From Spirosoma aerolatum (GTDB lineage: Bacteria > Bacteroidota > Bacteroidia > Cytophagales > Spirosomataceae): 64,000 nt of DNA. The stretch covers positions 1,127,001-1,191,000 of the forward strand of contig NZ_CP020104.1 in assembly GCF_002056795.1 (NCBI RefSeq). Direction: 5' to 3'. Numbering within the stretch: the stretch's first letter is position 1; each line of letters starts with the position of its first letter. This document shows positions 8,945 to 16,362 of this stretch, piece after piece. A program made the position numbers and the translations under genes. Below the pieces are notes generated by a model. The model worked only from the letters and a program-made list of their open reading frames with translations, searched no databases and was not told the DNA's origin.

Positions 8945-10006
8945 ATGCCCACACTTTTTATCGATACTGAGCGTCTGCGTGATCTTAACAGTGGGTTAGG
9001 GCAGGTCTGTTTGCATCTTGGTCAGGAACTTGTACGTCAGGCACCCGTCGGATGGCAGCTAACGTTTCTGGTGCCAACTGGCAAAACAGGTATTTTCGGC
9101 AACTCGGTGAGTTACCTAGAAGCCTCCTGGACTCGCAAATTCTGGATACCAGGTCAGTATGATGTATGGCATTGTTTGCACCAGGATTCGGCTTATCTGC
9201 CCCGGCAGGCAAAACTCATCCTGACGATTCACGACCTTAATTTTCTTGAACGATCAGATTATTCGGAGCGTACCAAAGCGCGTAAACTGACCCGATTACA
9301 AAATAAAGTCAACCGGGCGACGGCCTTAACCGCCATTTCTCAATATACGGCATCGGTGGTTCGTGAACAGTTGTTAACCGATAAACCAATACAGGTTATT
9401 CCGAATGGAGTAGCTGTTAATCCGGCGGATACCCCAACAGAACCGCCGAAATCAGCATGGGCTGATTCATTGGTCGATGCGCCCTTTTTTCTGTTTGTGG
9501 GCGTTATTCACCCCAAAAAAAACGTTCTTACCTTACTGCCTATGCTGGAGGCCTTTCCGGATTACCGATTGGTACTGGCTGGTCCTGACGGGCATCCCTA
9601 TGCTCAGCACATTCGCGAGCAGGCGGTAAAGTTGGGCATTGCTGACAGACTGCTAATGCCCGGCCCCGTCGATGAATCAATAAAACTGTGGCTTTATACG
9701 CATTGTACAGCCTTCTTGTTCCCATCTTTATCGGAAGGATTTGGTTTGCCCGTAGCCGAAGCCATGGCATTCGGAAAGCCCGTGTTTATTTCCCGGCTCA
9801 CCAGCCTACCCGAAGTAGGCGGAAAGGAAGCCTATTATTTTGAAAATTTTGAGCCTGAGTCTATGGCCCAAACGCTGGATGAAGGCTTGCGGGATTTTAA
9901 CCAGAACCCCCTCCGTCAGGAGCGTCTGCGCCGACGAGCCGCCACGTTTAGCTGGCCTGATGTTGCCAAAACGTATTGGGAGTTGTACAGAAATTTAGTT
10001 TCGTAG
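8945..10006 (+). CDS. Glycosyltransferase family 4 protein
   Basis: This 353-residue GT-B fold enzyme has two Rossmann halves. The C-terminal half has FFLFVGVIHPKKNV, the phosphate-binding region, and the GT4 signature SLSEGFGLPVAEAMAFGKPV with the conserved E-x7-E pair that holds the nucleotide-sugar. The N-terminal half shows DVWHCLH and LILTIHDL, seen in mannosyl/rhamnosyl-type transferases. The substrate cannot be told from sequence; a cell-envelope polysaccharide or LPS role is likely. A TTG at 8924 would extend it, but it sits in a TTTTG promoter-like stretch, so ATG at 8945 is used. Confidence 0.85.
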   Translation: MPTLFIDTERLRDLNSGLGQVCLHLGQELVRQAPVGWQLTFLVPTGKTGIFGNSVSYLEASWTRKFWIPGQYDVWHCLHQDSAYLPRQAKLILTIHDLNFLERSDYSERTKARKLTRLQNKVNRATALTAISQYTASVVREQLLTDKPIQVIPNGVAVNPADTPTEPPKSAWADSLVDAPFFLFVGVIHPKKNVLTLLPMLEAFPDYRLVLAGPDGHPYAQHIREQAVKLGIADRLLMPGPVDESIKLWLYTHCTAFLFPSLSEGFGLPVAEAMAFGKPVFISRLTSLPEVGGKEAYYFENFEPESMAQTLDEGLRDFNQNPLRQERLRRRAATFSWPDVAKTYWELYRNLVS

Positions 10007-10050
10007 GCTAGCTGTATAACTGATAATAGGGGCTTATGGAAATATACCCA

Positions 10051-10737
10051 TTAATCACTTTTTTGCACCGATTTGAATACAGATTGGTGAAACTTACTAT
10101 AACTCAGCATATAGCTTACACCAAGAGCGGCTAGGGTGGCTAATGTGGCCTCATACACGTAGGGAGGAAATAACTGCGCCCAGTAGACTAAAGCAATTGC
10201 GAATCCATATAGTAGCAGATTGATTGGCAAGAATCGGGTTATCACGTAGATGGCTTTTGGTGATAAATTCCGTTTTAAACCATTCTGTTGGAGTAGAAAC
10301 CGGCAAGCCTGTATAAGCAAGCCTATTGTTGAGCCCAGAGCAAAACCACCCAATGGGGTAAGTAATAGTCTATCAACAGTACATGAAGTGGGGCGCGCTA
10401 CATGGGTGGTTGCCCAGTATACCATGCTGTAAATCAATAGAGGTACTAGTAGATGAGGCCATTTACGTTGCTGCTGAACGTAATTCATAAAAAGCGTATC
10501 ATATCGTCGGAAGGTAACCTGATTATATTGCTGCTCCATTTTCTGTAGCCCTTTTCGGCCGCCAAAGGCTTTTTGAACCTCGGTTAACGCGGTTTCAAAC
10601 GTCATGCCCTGCGTCATGTATTCGGTGAGGGCGACCGTGTAATGGTCGGTCAGTTCAAGAATCAATTCTTCGTTCGTGAGCAAATTGACTTCCCGAAGAT
10701 GATAATCAAGATCGGCTTGTTGGCTAGGGGTAAGCAT
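10051..10737 (-). CDS. Membrane protein with PadR-associated N-terminal helical domain (paralogue 3 of 3)
   Basis: This is a 228-residue protein. The first 70 residues form a helical cytoplasmic domain with NEELILELTDHYTVAL and KAFGGRKGLQKME. Four hydrophobic segments follow. The N-terminal domain is shared with the two genes just upstream and resembles the short helical signalling domain (HAAS/DUF1700-like) often encoded next to PadR regulators. It is the last gene of the operon padR-A-B-C, 5 nt after its paralogue. Its function is not known; a membrane component or sensor whose level is set by PadR is a reasonable guess. Confidence 0.7.
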   Translation of the reverse strand: MLTPSQQADLDYHLREVNLLTNEELILELTDHYTVALTEYMTQGMTFETALTEVQKAFGGRKGLQKMEQQYNQVTFRRYDTLFMNYVQQQRKWPHLLVPLLIYSMVYWATTHVARPTSCTVDRLLLTPLGGFALGSTIGLLIQACRFLLQQNGLKRNLSPKAIYVITRFLPINLLLYGFAIALVYWAQLFPPYVYEATLATLAALGVSYMLSYSKFHQSVFKSVQKSD

Positions 10738-10742
10738 AGTGG

Positions 10743-11438
10743 TTAAGCAAGTTTAGGTCTATTCTTTCTATAAAGACGATCCCAAAGGAGTTCAGTAGTG
10801 GCAAGTTCAATAAGGATAAAGCCTGTGATGATAATTGAGGATATGAATGGGTAACGCAAAAGGATTTGTTCAATAGGAAGCCATATCCGCACGAAGATGC
10901 TGAGGTTCATAAATGAGGTAATAACCTGAAGTAGTATACGTAGTTCGTTGCTGAAGGCTTTTGCCTGACTGGGTTGTTGGAATTCCTGTATTAATTGAAA
11001 GAATGCCATTCCGTACAGCATTGCATTCAAAATAATAACACCAACCACCAGTCCAGCAAGTAGCCAACTAGTGTTCCAAATTAAAGTCAATCCATTGGCT
11101 AATGTCTGTGTATTGTAATAAACCAGAAGCAGCAGTAGGCAGGTAATAACCAAGCGAGGTAAGCGGAAGTAACTGGCTATTTTCTGTCGGATAATGCGCC
11201 CATTATTCTGTGCCTGTGCCTTCTGAAACTCTTCCTCCATTTTCCGTAGCCCCTTTCGTCCACCAAAGCCATTATGGATTTCCTGAATGACTGCTTCGAA
11301 TTGTATACCATTCGTTACTCGTTCTTCAATGTCTTCTGCATAATGGTCTTTGAGTTCGGCGATTAGCTCTTCGTTGACCAACCAGTTGTCTTTCCGTAAA
11401 TGGCGGTCAATGGCTTGAAGTTGATCGGTACTGAGCAT
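10743..11438 (-). CDS. Membrane protein with PadR-associated N-terminal helical domain (paralogue 2 of 3)
   Basis: About 231 residues. The N-terminal domain has LSTDQLQAIDRHL, NEELIAELKDHYAEDIEE and NGFGGRKGLRKMEEEF, then four membrane helices. The longer frame starting at 11486 overlaps the upstream paralogue by 44 nt; ATG at 11438 gives an N terminus that aligns with both relatives and leaves a 4-nt gap to the previous stop codon. The specific role is unknown. The GGRKGLxKMEE motif is the clearest link between this gene and 10051-10737. Confidence 0.7.
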   Translation of the reverse strand: MLSTDQLQAIDRHLRKDNWLVNEELIAELKDHYAEDIEERVTNGIQFEAVIQEIHNGFGGRKGLRKMEEEFQKAQAQNNGRIIRQKIASYFRLPRLVITCLLLLLVYYNTQTLANGLTLIWNTSWLLAGLVVGVIILNAMLYGMAFFQLIQEFQQPSQAKAFSNELRILLQVITSFMNLSIFVRIWLPIEQILLRYPFISSIIITGFILIELATTELLWDRLYRKNRPKLA

Positions 11439-11442
11439 GGCT

Positions 11443-12114
11443 TTAGGCGAGTTTATAATAGAACTTTTTATAGAAAAGCTGAACAAAACTAAGGCTATAC
11501 AGTAGGGTCAGTAGGCAAATCAGGACAGATACTATTGGGTAGGTTTGTAAAAAATCGTGAATAGTATGTGAGCCTTTTTCAGAAAAGCCATTGGTCAGAT
11601 TGAGGCTGATCTGTAATAGGTTTATGGGAATCATACCTTGATTTTGAAAGTACTGCCACACCAGTTTACCCGTTGAAATGCGCTGATCGACGCTTTTGAA
11701 ATACCCCCATACCAGTAGTACTAATGGAGATAACGCGAGATAGAAAATACTGGTAGCTACTGTGTCGGGAGGGAGTAAAGGGACAAGTATCAAAAGAAGT
11801 AAACACAGCAGGGCAGTCGATAGAATTGTGGGCCAGCGAAAATAACTTTTCAGAATGGCCCTATGCTGAATGCGCACCTGCCGGACGATACTTTTTTCAT
11901 AGTCCTTTTGTATGTGATCAAGGCCTATGCCACCACCTAACTCGAACCAGGCCCATTTACTCGCTTCATCGAATGACTGTCCTGCTGCCATCTTCTGTTC
12001 GGTAAGTGTAGCATAGTGGTCAACTAATTCAGCTAGTAAATCGTCGTAGGTAATGGACGCCAACCCGATCAGGTCGTGCCGTAGAGCCGTAATTTGTTTA
12101 TTCGAAAGTGACAT
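11443..12114 (-). CDS. Membrane protein with PadR-associated N-terminal helical domain (paralogue 1 of 3)
   Basis: 223 residues. The N-terminal helical domain (LSNKQITALRHDLI, YDDLLAELVDHYATLTEQ) corresponds to that of the next two genes but has diverged most: the FGGRKGLRKME motif is changed to ELGGGIGLDHIQKDY. Four membrane segments follow. It starts 9 nt after padR, so it is surely cotranscribed with it. I cannot assign a function. Confidence 0.7.
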   Translation of the reverse strand: MSLSNKQITALRHDLIGLASITYDDLLAELVDHYATLTEQKMAAGQSFDEASKWAWFELGGGIGLDHIQKDYEKSIVRQVRIQHRAILKSYFRWPTILSTALLCLLLLILVPLLPPDTVATSIFYLALSPLVLLVWGYFKSVDQRISTGKLVWQYFQNQGMIPINLLQISLNLTNGFSEKGSHTIHDFLQTYPIVSVLICLLTLLYSLSFVQLFYKKFYYKLA

Positions 12115-12123
12115 GTTTAATGT

Positions 12124-12468
12124 TTAAAGGCTCGGTTTCAGTTTCAAGACCAGATTCAGGTTTTCCAGAAAGGCGGTTAAATCGGCGATGCGTCCGGCGG
12201 CTTCGGTATGCCCGATTTTGGTGAGCGAGTAGTATTTACGGGCGCGACCATCCACAATCTGTGTTTCGGTAGTTAGTAACCCTTCGGCTTCGAGTTTGTG
12301 CAAGGCTGGGTATAAAGCCCCTTCAGTAATGGTCATTTCACCAGCCGTTAGTTCCTTCACCTTCTGCGTAATCTCGTAGCCATACATCTTGTCACGATCT
12401 TCCAGTAGACGTAGAATAATCACCGACAGGCTACCTTTCAATAAAGAGGAGTTATTGGACGTGTTCAT
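12124..12468 (-). CDS. PadR family transcriptional regulator
   Basis: This 114-residue winged-helix repressor has the PadR hallmarks: LLKGSLSVIILRLLEDRDKMYGYEI for the N-terminal helices, ITEGALYPALHKLEAEGLL for the recognition helix and wing, and DGRARKYYSLTKIG. The C-terminal helix used for dimerisation is short. It heads an operon with three paralogous membrane proteins and probably regulates that operon by binding its own promoter. The effector cannot be told. The ATG at 12468 lies 4 nt from the -7 element, which suggests a leaderless or nearly leaderless transcript. Confidence 0.9.
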   Translation of the reverse strand: MNTSNNSSLLKGSLSVIILRLLEDRDKMYGYEITQKVKELTAGEMTITEGALYPALHKLEAEGLLTTETQIVDGRARKYYSLTKIGHTEAAGRIADLTAFLENLNLVLKLKPSL

Positions 12469-12472
12469 GCAT

Positions 12473-12504
12473 CAAATATACACAAAGAAATTATATACAT
12501 CCAA
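12473..12504 (-). promoter_or_regulatory. padR operon promoter and possible PadR operator
   Basis: TATATTTG (minus strand of 12473-12480) is a TAnnTTTG match, with TTG of a TTTGG at 12502-12504 at 21 nt spacing. On the plus strand, two ATATACA words about 18 nt apart (12475 and 12493) overlap the promoter and could be where PadR binds. The operator part is a guess. Confidence 0.5.
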
Positions 12505-12640
12505 ATCTTAGGTATAGGCCTGAATCGGGATTTAGCTGATTTACGGATGAATAGGATTTCGTAGATGTATGGATTCGCAATGCGAGCAAAATCTGTTTAA
12601 TCCCTAAATCAGATAAATTCCGCCGGGCCGACGTTTCGGT

Positions 12641-12648
12641 TATCTTTG
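12641..12648 (+). promoter_or_regulatory. -7 element of the ABC transporter gene (TATCTTTG)
   Basis: A TAnnTTTG match 8 nt before the ATG at 12657, so the 5' untranslated leader would be at most a few nucleotides. The -33 region is weak. Confidence 0.5.
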
Positions 12649-12656
12649 CACCACGA

Positions 12657-14489
12657 ATGAAAACATATAGTCGATTACTCTCGTTTGCCAGACCACTGGG
12701 TCGTTTCCTGGCGCCATTTGTGTTGACGTCGCTGATTGCCAGTGTGTTTGGTGTGCTTAATTTTACGTTGCTGATTCCTTTGCTGAGTATCCTGTTCGAA
12801 CAGATCGATGCCAAACGGATGCAGGCGTTTCTGAATCAACCGGCTCCCTCCATTACCTCATCGCCGACCGAGGCCTTCAATTATTACTTTGCTCAGGTAT
12901 TTCAGGAGTATGGTAAAATCGGTGCTCTCCAATTTGTGTGCGGTATTATTATCGTATCGGTTTTGCTAAGTAATGTTTTTAAATATCTGTCGATCAGACA
13001 ACTAGAGTCGTTCAAGGCCCGGATGGTGGCTACCCTGCGTGAAACCGTTTTTAGCCGGACAATTCACCTGCACCTGGGTTTCTTCTCCAACGAACGGAAA
13101 GGAAATCTGATGTCGCGCATTACGACAGATGTGCAGGAGGTCGAAAACTCCATTGCCAATACGTTGTCGGCCGGGTCGAAAGAAGTGTTTTTGCTGATCG
13201 GCTACATCATTGCTTTACTCAGCATTTCGGTAAAACTGACGCTGTTTGCTATCATCGTTATTCCGATTTCGGGTGGGTTTATTGCCACATTGGTTCGACG
13301 GATGAAACGCGATGCTCAGGAAGGTCAGCAACGCCTGAGTAGCCTGGTAAGTTTGCTCGACGAAACCTTTGGGGGTATGCGAGTGGTAAAAGGCTTTGTG
13401 GCTGAAGGATTTATTCTCAATAAGTTTCGGCAGGAAAACGAAGGCTATCGACAGGCTGTTCGGTCGCTGGCAAACCGCCGGGAACTGGCGTCTCCCTTTT
13501 CTGAAGTGATGGGTGTGGCAGTGGTAGCCGGAATCTTGCTCTACGGTGGATCGCTGGTACTGAGTGGTCAATCAGACCTGACAGCCGCCCAATTTATTGC
13601 CTACATTGCTATTTTCTCGCAGGTGACGCGCCCGGCCAAAGATATTTCCAACGCCTTTAGTGGTTCGCAGCGGGGCCTGGCGTCGGGCGAGCGGGTTCTG
13701 GAACTGATCGACACCCAATCGGCTGTTCAGGATAAACCCGGAGCTATTACACTCAGTACGTTTAGCGACCGGATTTCGGTACAGTCTGTATCGTTTGCCT
13801 ACAATGAAGATACGCCCGTATTGCGCAACATTAGTTTTGACCTGACTAAAGGCAAAACCATTGCCCTGGTTGGTTCATCAGGGGGGGGGAAATCGACCAT
13901 TGCCGATTTGATTCCCCGTTTTTATGACCCAACATCAGGTAATATTCGAATCGACGGGGTGGATTTGCGCGACTGTACAATGGCTTCGCTACGGGCTCAG
14001 ATGGGTATTGTGACGCAGGAGAGTATTCTGTTCAACGACACCATTTTTAACAACATCGCTTTTGGTAGTAAAGCGACCGAAGCCCAGGTAATGGAAGCCG
14101 CTCGGATTGCGAATGCCCACGAATTCATCATGGCGCAGCCCGACGGTTACCAGACCATCATTGGCGATCGAGGTGGCAAACTGTCGGGGGGACAGCGTCA
14201 GCGTATCAGCATTGCCCGTGCGATTCTGAAAAATCCGCCGATTCTGATTCTGGATGAAGCTACATCGGCCCTTGATACCGAATCGGAAAAACTGGTGCAG
14301 GAAGCACTAACTCGTCTGATGGCCAACCGGACAACGCTCGTTATTGCCCATCGACTGAGTACTATCCAACACGCCGATGAGATTCTGGTCGTCAATCAGG
14401 GACGCATTGTGGAGCGCGGGCGTCATGATGAATTACTCTCGCTGGACGAAGGCTTTTACCGAAAGCTGAGCACGATGCAAAATGTATAG
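12657..14489 (+). CDS. ABC transporter, fused permease and ATPase (MsbA-like lipid exporter type)
   Basis: 610 residues with an exporter-type membrane domain (six helices, residues about 15-330) and an ATPase domain. Walker A is GSSGGGKST (about 405), followed by the Q-loop MGIVTQESILF, the signature LSGGQRQRISIARA, Walker B ILILDEATSALD and an H-loop AHRLST. The homodimer would flip lipids or lipopolysaccharide precursors across the inner membrane; in Bacteroidota this type is the usual MsbA candidate, but substrate is inferred. The three Gly codons of Walker A are all GGG, giving a run of nine G at 13881-13889. It diverges from the padR operon. Confidence 0.88.
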   Translation: MKTYSRLLSFARPLGRFLAPFVLTSLIASVFGVLNFTLLIPLLSILFEQIDAKRMQAFLNQPAPSITSSPTEAFNYYFAQVFQEYGKIGALQFVCGIIIVSVLLSNVFKYLSIRQLESFKARMVATLRETVFSRTIHLHLGFFSNERKGNLMSRITTDVQEVENSIANTLSAGSKEVFLLIGYIIALLSISVKLTLFAIIVIPISGGFIATLVRRMKRDAQEGQQRLSSLVSLLDETFGGMRVVKGFVAEGFILNKFRQENEGYRQAVRSLANRRELASPFSEVMGVAVVAGILLYGGSLVLSGQSDLTAAQFIAYIAIFSQVTRPAKDISNAFSGSQRGLASGERVLELIDTQSAVQDKPGAITLSTFSDRISVQSVSFAYNEDTPVLRNISFDLTKGKTIALVGSSGGGKSTIADLIPRFYDPTSGNIRIDGVDLRDCTMASLRAQMGIVTQESILFNDTIFNNIAFGSKATEAQVMEAARIANAHEFIMAQPDGYQTIIGDRGGKLSGGQRQRISIARAILKNPPILILDEATSALDTESEKLVQEALTRLMANRTTLVIAHRLSTIQHADEILVVNQGRIVERGRHDELLSLDEGFYRKLSTMQNV

Positions 14490-14494
14490 CTGTT

Positions 14495-14552
14495 GTAAAG
14501 CGGGTGGAAACCCGCAATGGTGGCTGATGGCGCGGGTTTCCACCCGCCTTAC
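14495..14552. repeat. REP-like palindromic pair, copy A
   Basis: Two inverted units, at 14495-14515 and 14532-14552, each contain GCGGGTGGAAACCCGC, itself a small hairpin. The units pair over 20 of 21 bases. The element lies between the convergent ABC and SAM-hydrolase genes, where it can terminate both; the stop codon of the latter (14549-14551) lies inside it. Copies B (21204) and C (31917) belong to the same family. Confidence 0.8.
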
Positions 14553-15454
14553 TTGCTCGCCTTACTAAGGACAATCCTCCAGTCGGGACCGCTGAACACT
14601 TTATATTTCTCTGAGAAATTTCCCTGATTGATAGCTATTGAGAAGTTGAGCAGACTGTTGATGTAGGCTACGTCGTCGCCAACGGGTGCTTCGCCGAAGG
14701 TATTGACGAACGTAACGGATTTGTCGTATAGCGATTGATCGTTCTGAAAAATCTGCACCCGAACCATGGCCCCCGGTTTTATGTCAAGCTGGTCAATCAT
14801 CGACTTGGGGATATTGCTCCAGATATTCCCGTACTGAATATCCAATACCGGGATGGTCCCCTTCAACATACCATTGGCTGTTTCCGCTTTTTGGTAGGGT
14901 AATCGTACGACTTCGGTTGGTAATTTAGGGCCAACCTGTTCGAAACGAATGGTATGTGAGGCTAGTCGGGCGGCTGTATAGGCATACACATCACGCCCGT
15001 GAAAGGTGTATGACTGGTTTGAATTCCGTAGTCGGTTGATTGCTTCGTCAATCTGCCGGACCTGGCCAATACCCAGATGCTCGGCTACCAGCGTCAAAGT
15101 TCCGTTATCGGGCGTTACGATATAGTGACCCGATTTAGTCAGCAGCACGACCGAATGTCGTTCGGTCCCAACACCCGGATCGCAAACGGATACAAACACC
15201 GTGCCTTTGGGGTAGTAAGGAACCGTTTGATGCAATCGATAGGCGGCCTCCCAAATGTTGTAAGCCGGAATGTCGTGTGTAAGGTCGAATAATTTGAGCG
15301 CAGGTGATACGCCCATTGCTACCCCTTTCATGGCGGATACAGCCCCATCTTTTAGCCCAAAATCAGACTGGAAAACGACGATTCCATTTTGGGCATTGCT
15401 TGATTGCGAGGCAAATAGCCAGAGAAAGAGAGCGAGTTTGTAAAGATTATGCAT
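14549..15454 (-). CDS. Exported SAM hydroxide adenosyltransferase (DUF62 family)
   Basis: 301 residues. DUF62 enzymes cleave S-adenosylmethionine with water to adenosine and methionine; fluorinase and chlorinase are relatives. The family triad is kept: D92 and R99 in DPGVGTER, and H152 in FHGRD. Also seen are SDFGLKDG, LFDLTHDIP, TPDNGTL and IQYGNIWSNI. Unlike the cytoplasmic archaeal enzymes, this one begins with a clear signal peptide (LFLWLFASQSSNAQ, cleavage after residue 22), so it should act in the periplasm, where SAM is not expected. It follows the rhodopsin homologue by 35 nt on the same strand and may share its transcript. Confidence 0.88.
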   Translation of the reverse strand: MHNLYKLALFLWLFASQSSNAQNGIVVFQSDFGLKDGAVSAMKGVAMGVSPALKLFDLTHDIPAYNIWEAAYRLHQTVPYYPKGTVFVSVCDPGVGTERHSVVLLTKSGHYIVTPDNGTLTLVAEHLGIGQVRQIDEAINRLRNSNQSYTFHGRDVYAYTAARLASHTIRFEQVGPKLPTEVVRLPYQKAETANGMLKGTIPVLDIQYGNIWSNIPKSMIDQLDIKPGAMVRVQIFQNDQSLYDKSVTFVNTFGEAPVGDDVAYINSLLNFSIAINQGNFSEKYKVFSGPDWRIVLSKASK

Positions 15455-15489
15455 GATGGTAGGAGGTTACGGTATCGAGGAATTATAAA

Positions 15490-16299
15490 TCACCTTTCGG
15501 TATTTTCATGAGAGCTGTATAGATAGGCAATCAGACCACTGCCAATCACACTTATAAGATCTGTTACCGTAAACATAAGGTGAATCCAGTTGAGATCGAT
15601 AGGCAGGAGCGTCAGGAAATAACCGAGTAAATAAATTCCCCAACTACCGATAACCGATAGGGCCGTCAGGCGGATAAGCGGTTGTTTGCTGAGTGCGCCA
15701 CCCGCCAGTTGATTACGCAGTCGGTTTAGCGTAAACAGGATGAATACATAATCGATGAGGGCAATCAGACCCCAGGTCAGCTTCGGCCCGATCTGAATCT
15801 CATTGTCGAACGATAGTTGTTCGTGCCCTATATAACTGGCAATCACCATGAAAAAAGCTGATAGCAATAAGGACGCGAGTGGGTGTTTAATGGATTCGAA
15901 CCGGATAGTAGTGATAAGAAGAAGATGCAGGAGCAACAATGGAGTAGTTATGAACCAGCCCATATAGCGGTACTGACCAAGGGCGTTATAGGACTCACGC
16001 AGCAGCGTTTGGCGGTCGTTCGGGTCCGTGACAGTAGGTAACTCCGCCAATACATCCCGGTAATAAGCTTGCAACAGATAATACACAAAGCTCAATGTTA
16101 ACGCACAAATAGCCAGCAGATTGGGCATCTGGCTATAGAGTGGTCGTATGGGAGAAAGTGATAGTTTGGTTGAAGAAAGCAGTATGAAGACAAAGTTGCC
16201 GACAAAGGCCAGCATCGCTACAATTAGAAAAAAATAGGTAATTATAGGCAGGATGCCTGCTGTACCTGCCGTTGGAATAAATGAGTTGGCTACGTCCAT
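15490..16299 (-). CDS. Microbial-rhodopsin homologue lacking the retinal-binding lysine
   Basis: Seven hydrophobic helices in about 270 residues. Helix C reads YRYMGWFITTPLLLLH, matching the rhodopsin RYxDWxxTTPLLLL motif; helix F has SWGIYLLGY (compare GWAIYPVGY); helix G has TVTDLISVIGSGLIAY (compare the D-x3-K-x-G-x-G motif). The Schiff-base Lys is Val (codon GTG at 15547-15549), the proton-acceptor Asp is Gly and the donor position is His, while the helix G Asp is kept. It therefore cannot hold retinal by the usual covalent bond. An ATG at 16320 would add seven residues but lies inside the stem of a terminator; 16299 (MDVANSF) is preferred. Function unknown: a sensor or a non-covalent ligand binder is possible. 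Confidence 0.8.
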   Translation of the reverse strand: MDVANSFIPTAGTAGILPIITYFFLIVAMLAFVGNFVFILLSSTKLSLSPIRPLYSQMPNLLAICALTLSFVYYLLQAYYRDVLAELPTVTDPNDRQTLLRESYNALGQYRYMGWFITTPLLLLHLLLITTIRFESIKHPLASLLLSAFFMVIASYIGHEQLSFDNEIQIGPKLTWGLIALIDYVFILFTLNRLRNQLAGGALSKQPLIRLTALSVIGSWGIYLLGYFLTLLPIDLNWIHLMFTVTDLISVIGSGLIAYLYSSHENTER

Positions 16300-16305
16300 A
16301 AACAC

Positions 16306-16337
16306 AAAAAAGGGAGGCATGAATATACCTCCCTTTT
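16306..16337 (-). terminator. Intrinsic terminator after the DUF4142 gene, abutting the rhodopsin start
   Basis: AAAAGGGAGG (16328-16337, read on the minus strand) pairs with CCTCCCTTTT (16308-16317) around a 10-nt loop and is followed by a run of T. It lies 26 nt after the DUF4142 stop and 7 nt before the preferred rhodopsin start, so rhodopsin expression would depend on read-through or on a promoter not recognised. Confidence 0.75.
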
Positions 16338-16362
16338 CTATATAGCCCTTGGAACCGGGTTT

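Noticed and set aside
12491..12814. 107-codon frame on the minus strand over the ABC transporter start
   Set aside because: It overlaps the promoter region and the 5' end of a well-supported gene and has no family features.
15490..16299. Heliorhodopsin or a GPCR-like seven-helix protein in place of type-1 rhodopsin
   Set aside because: The RYxxWxxTTPLLLL and D-x3-x-x-G-x-G signatures and their spacing match type-1 microbial rhodopsins in normal orientation.
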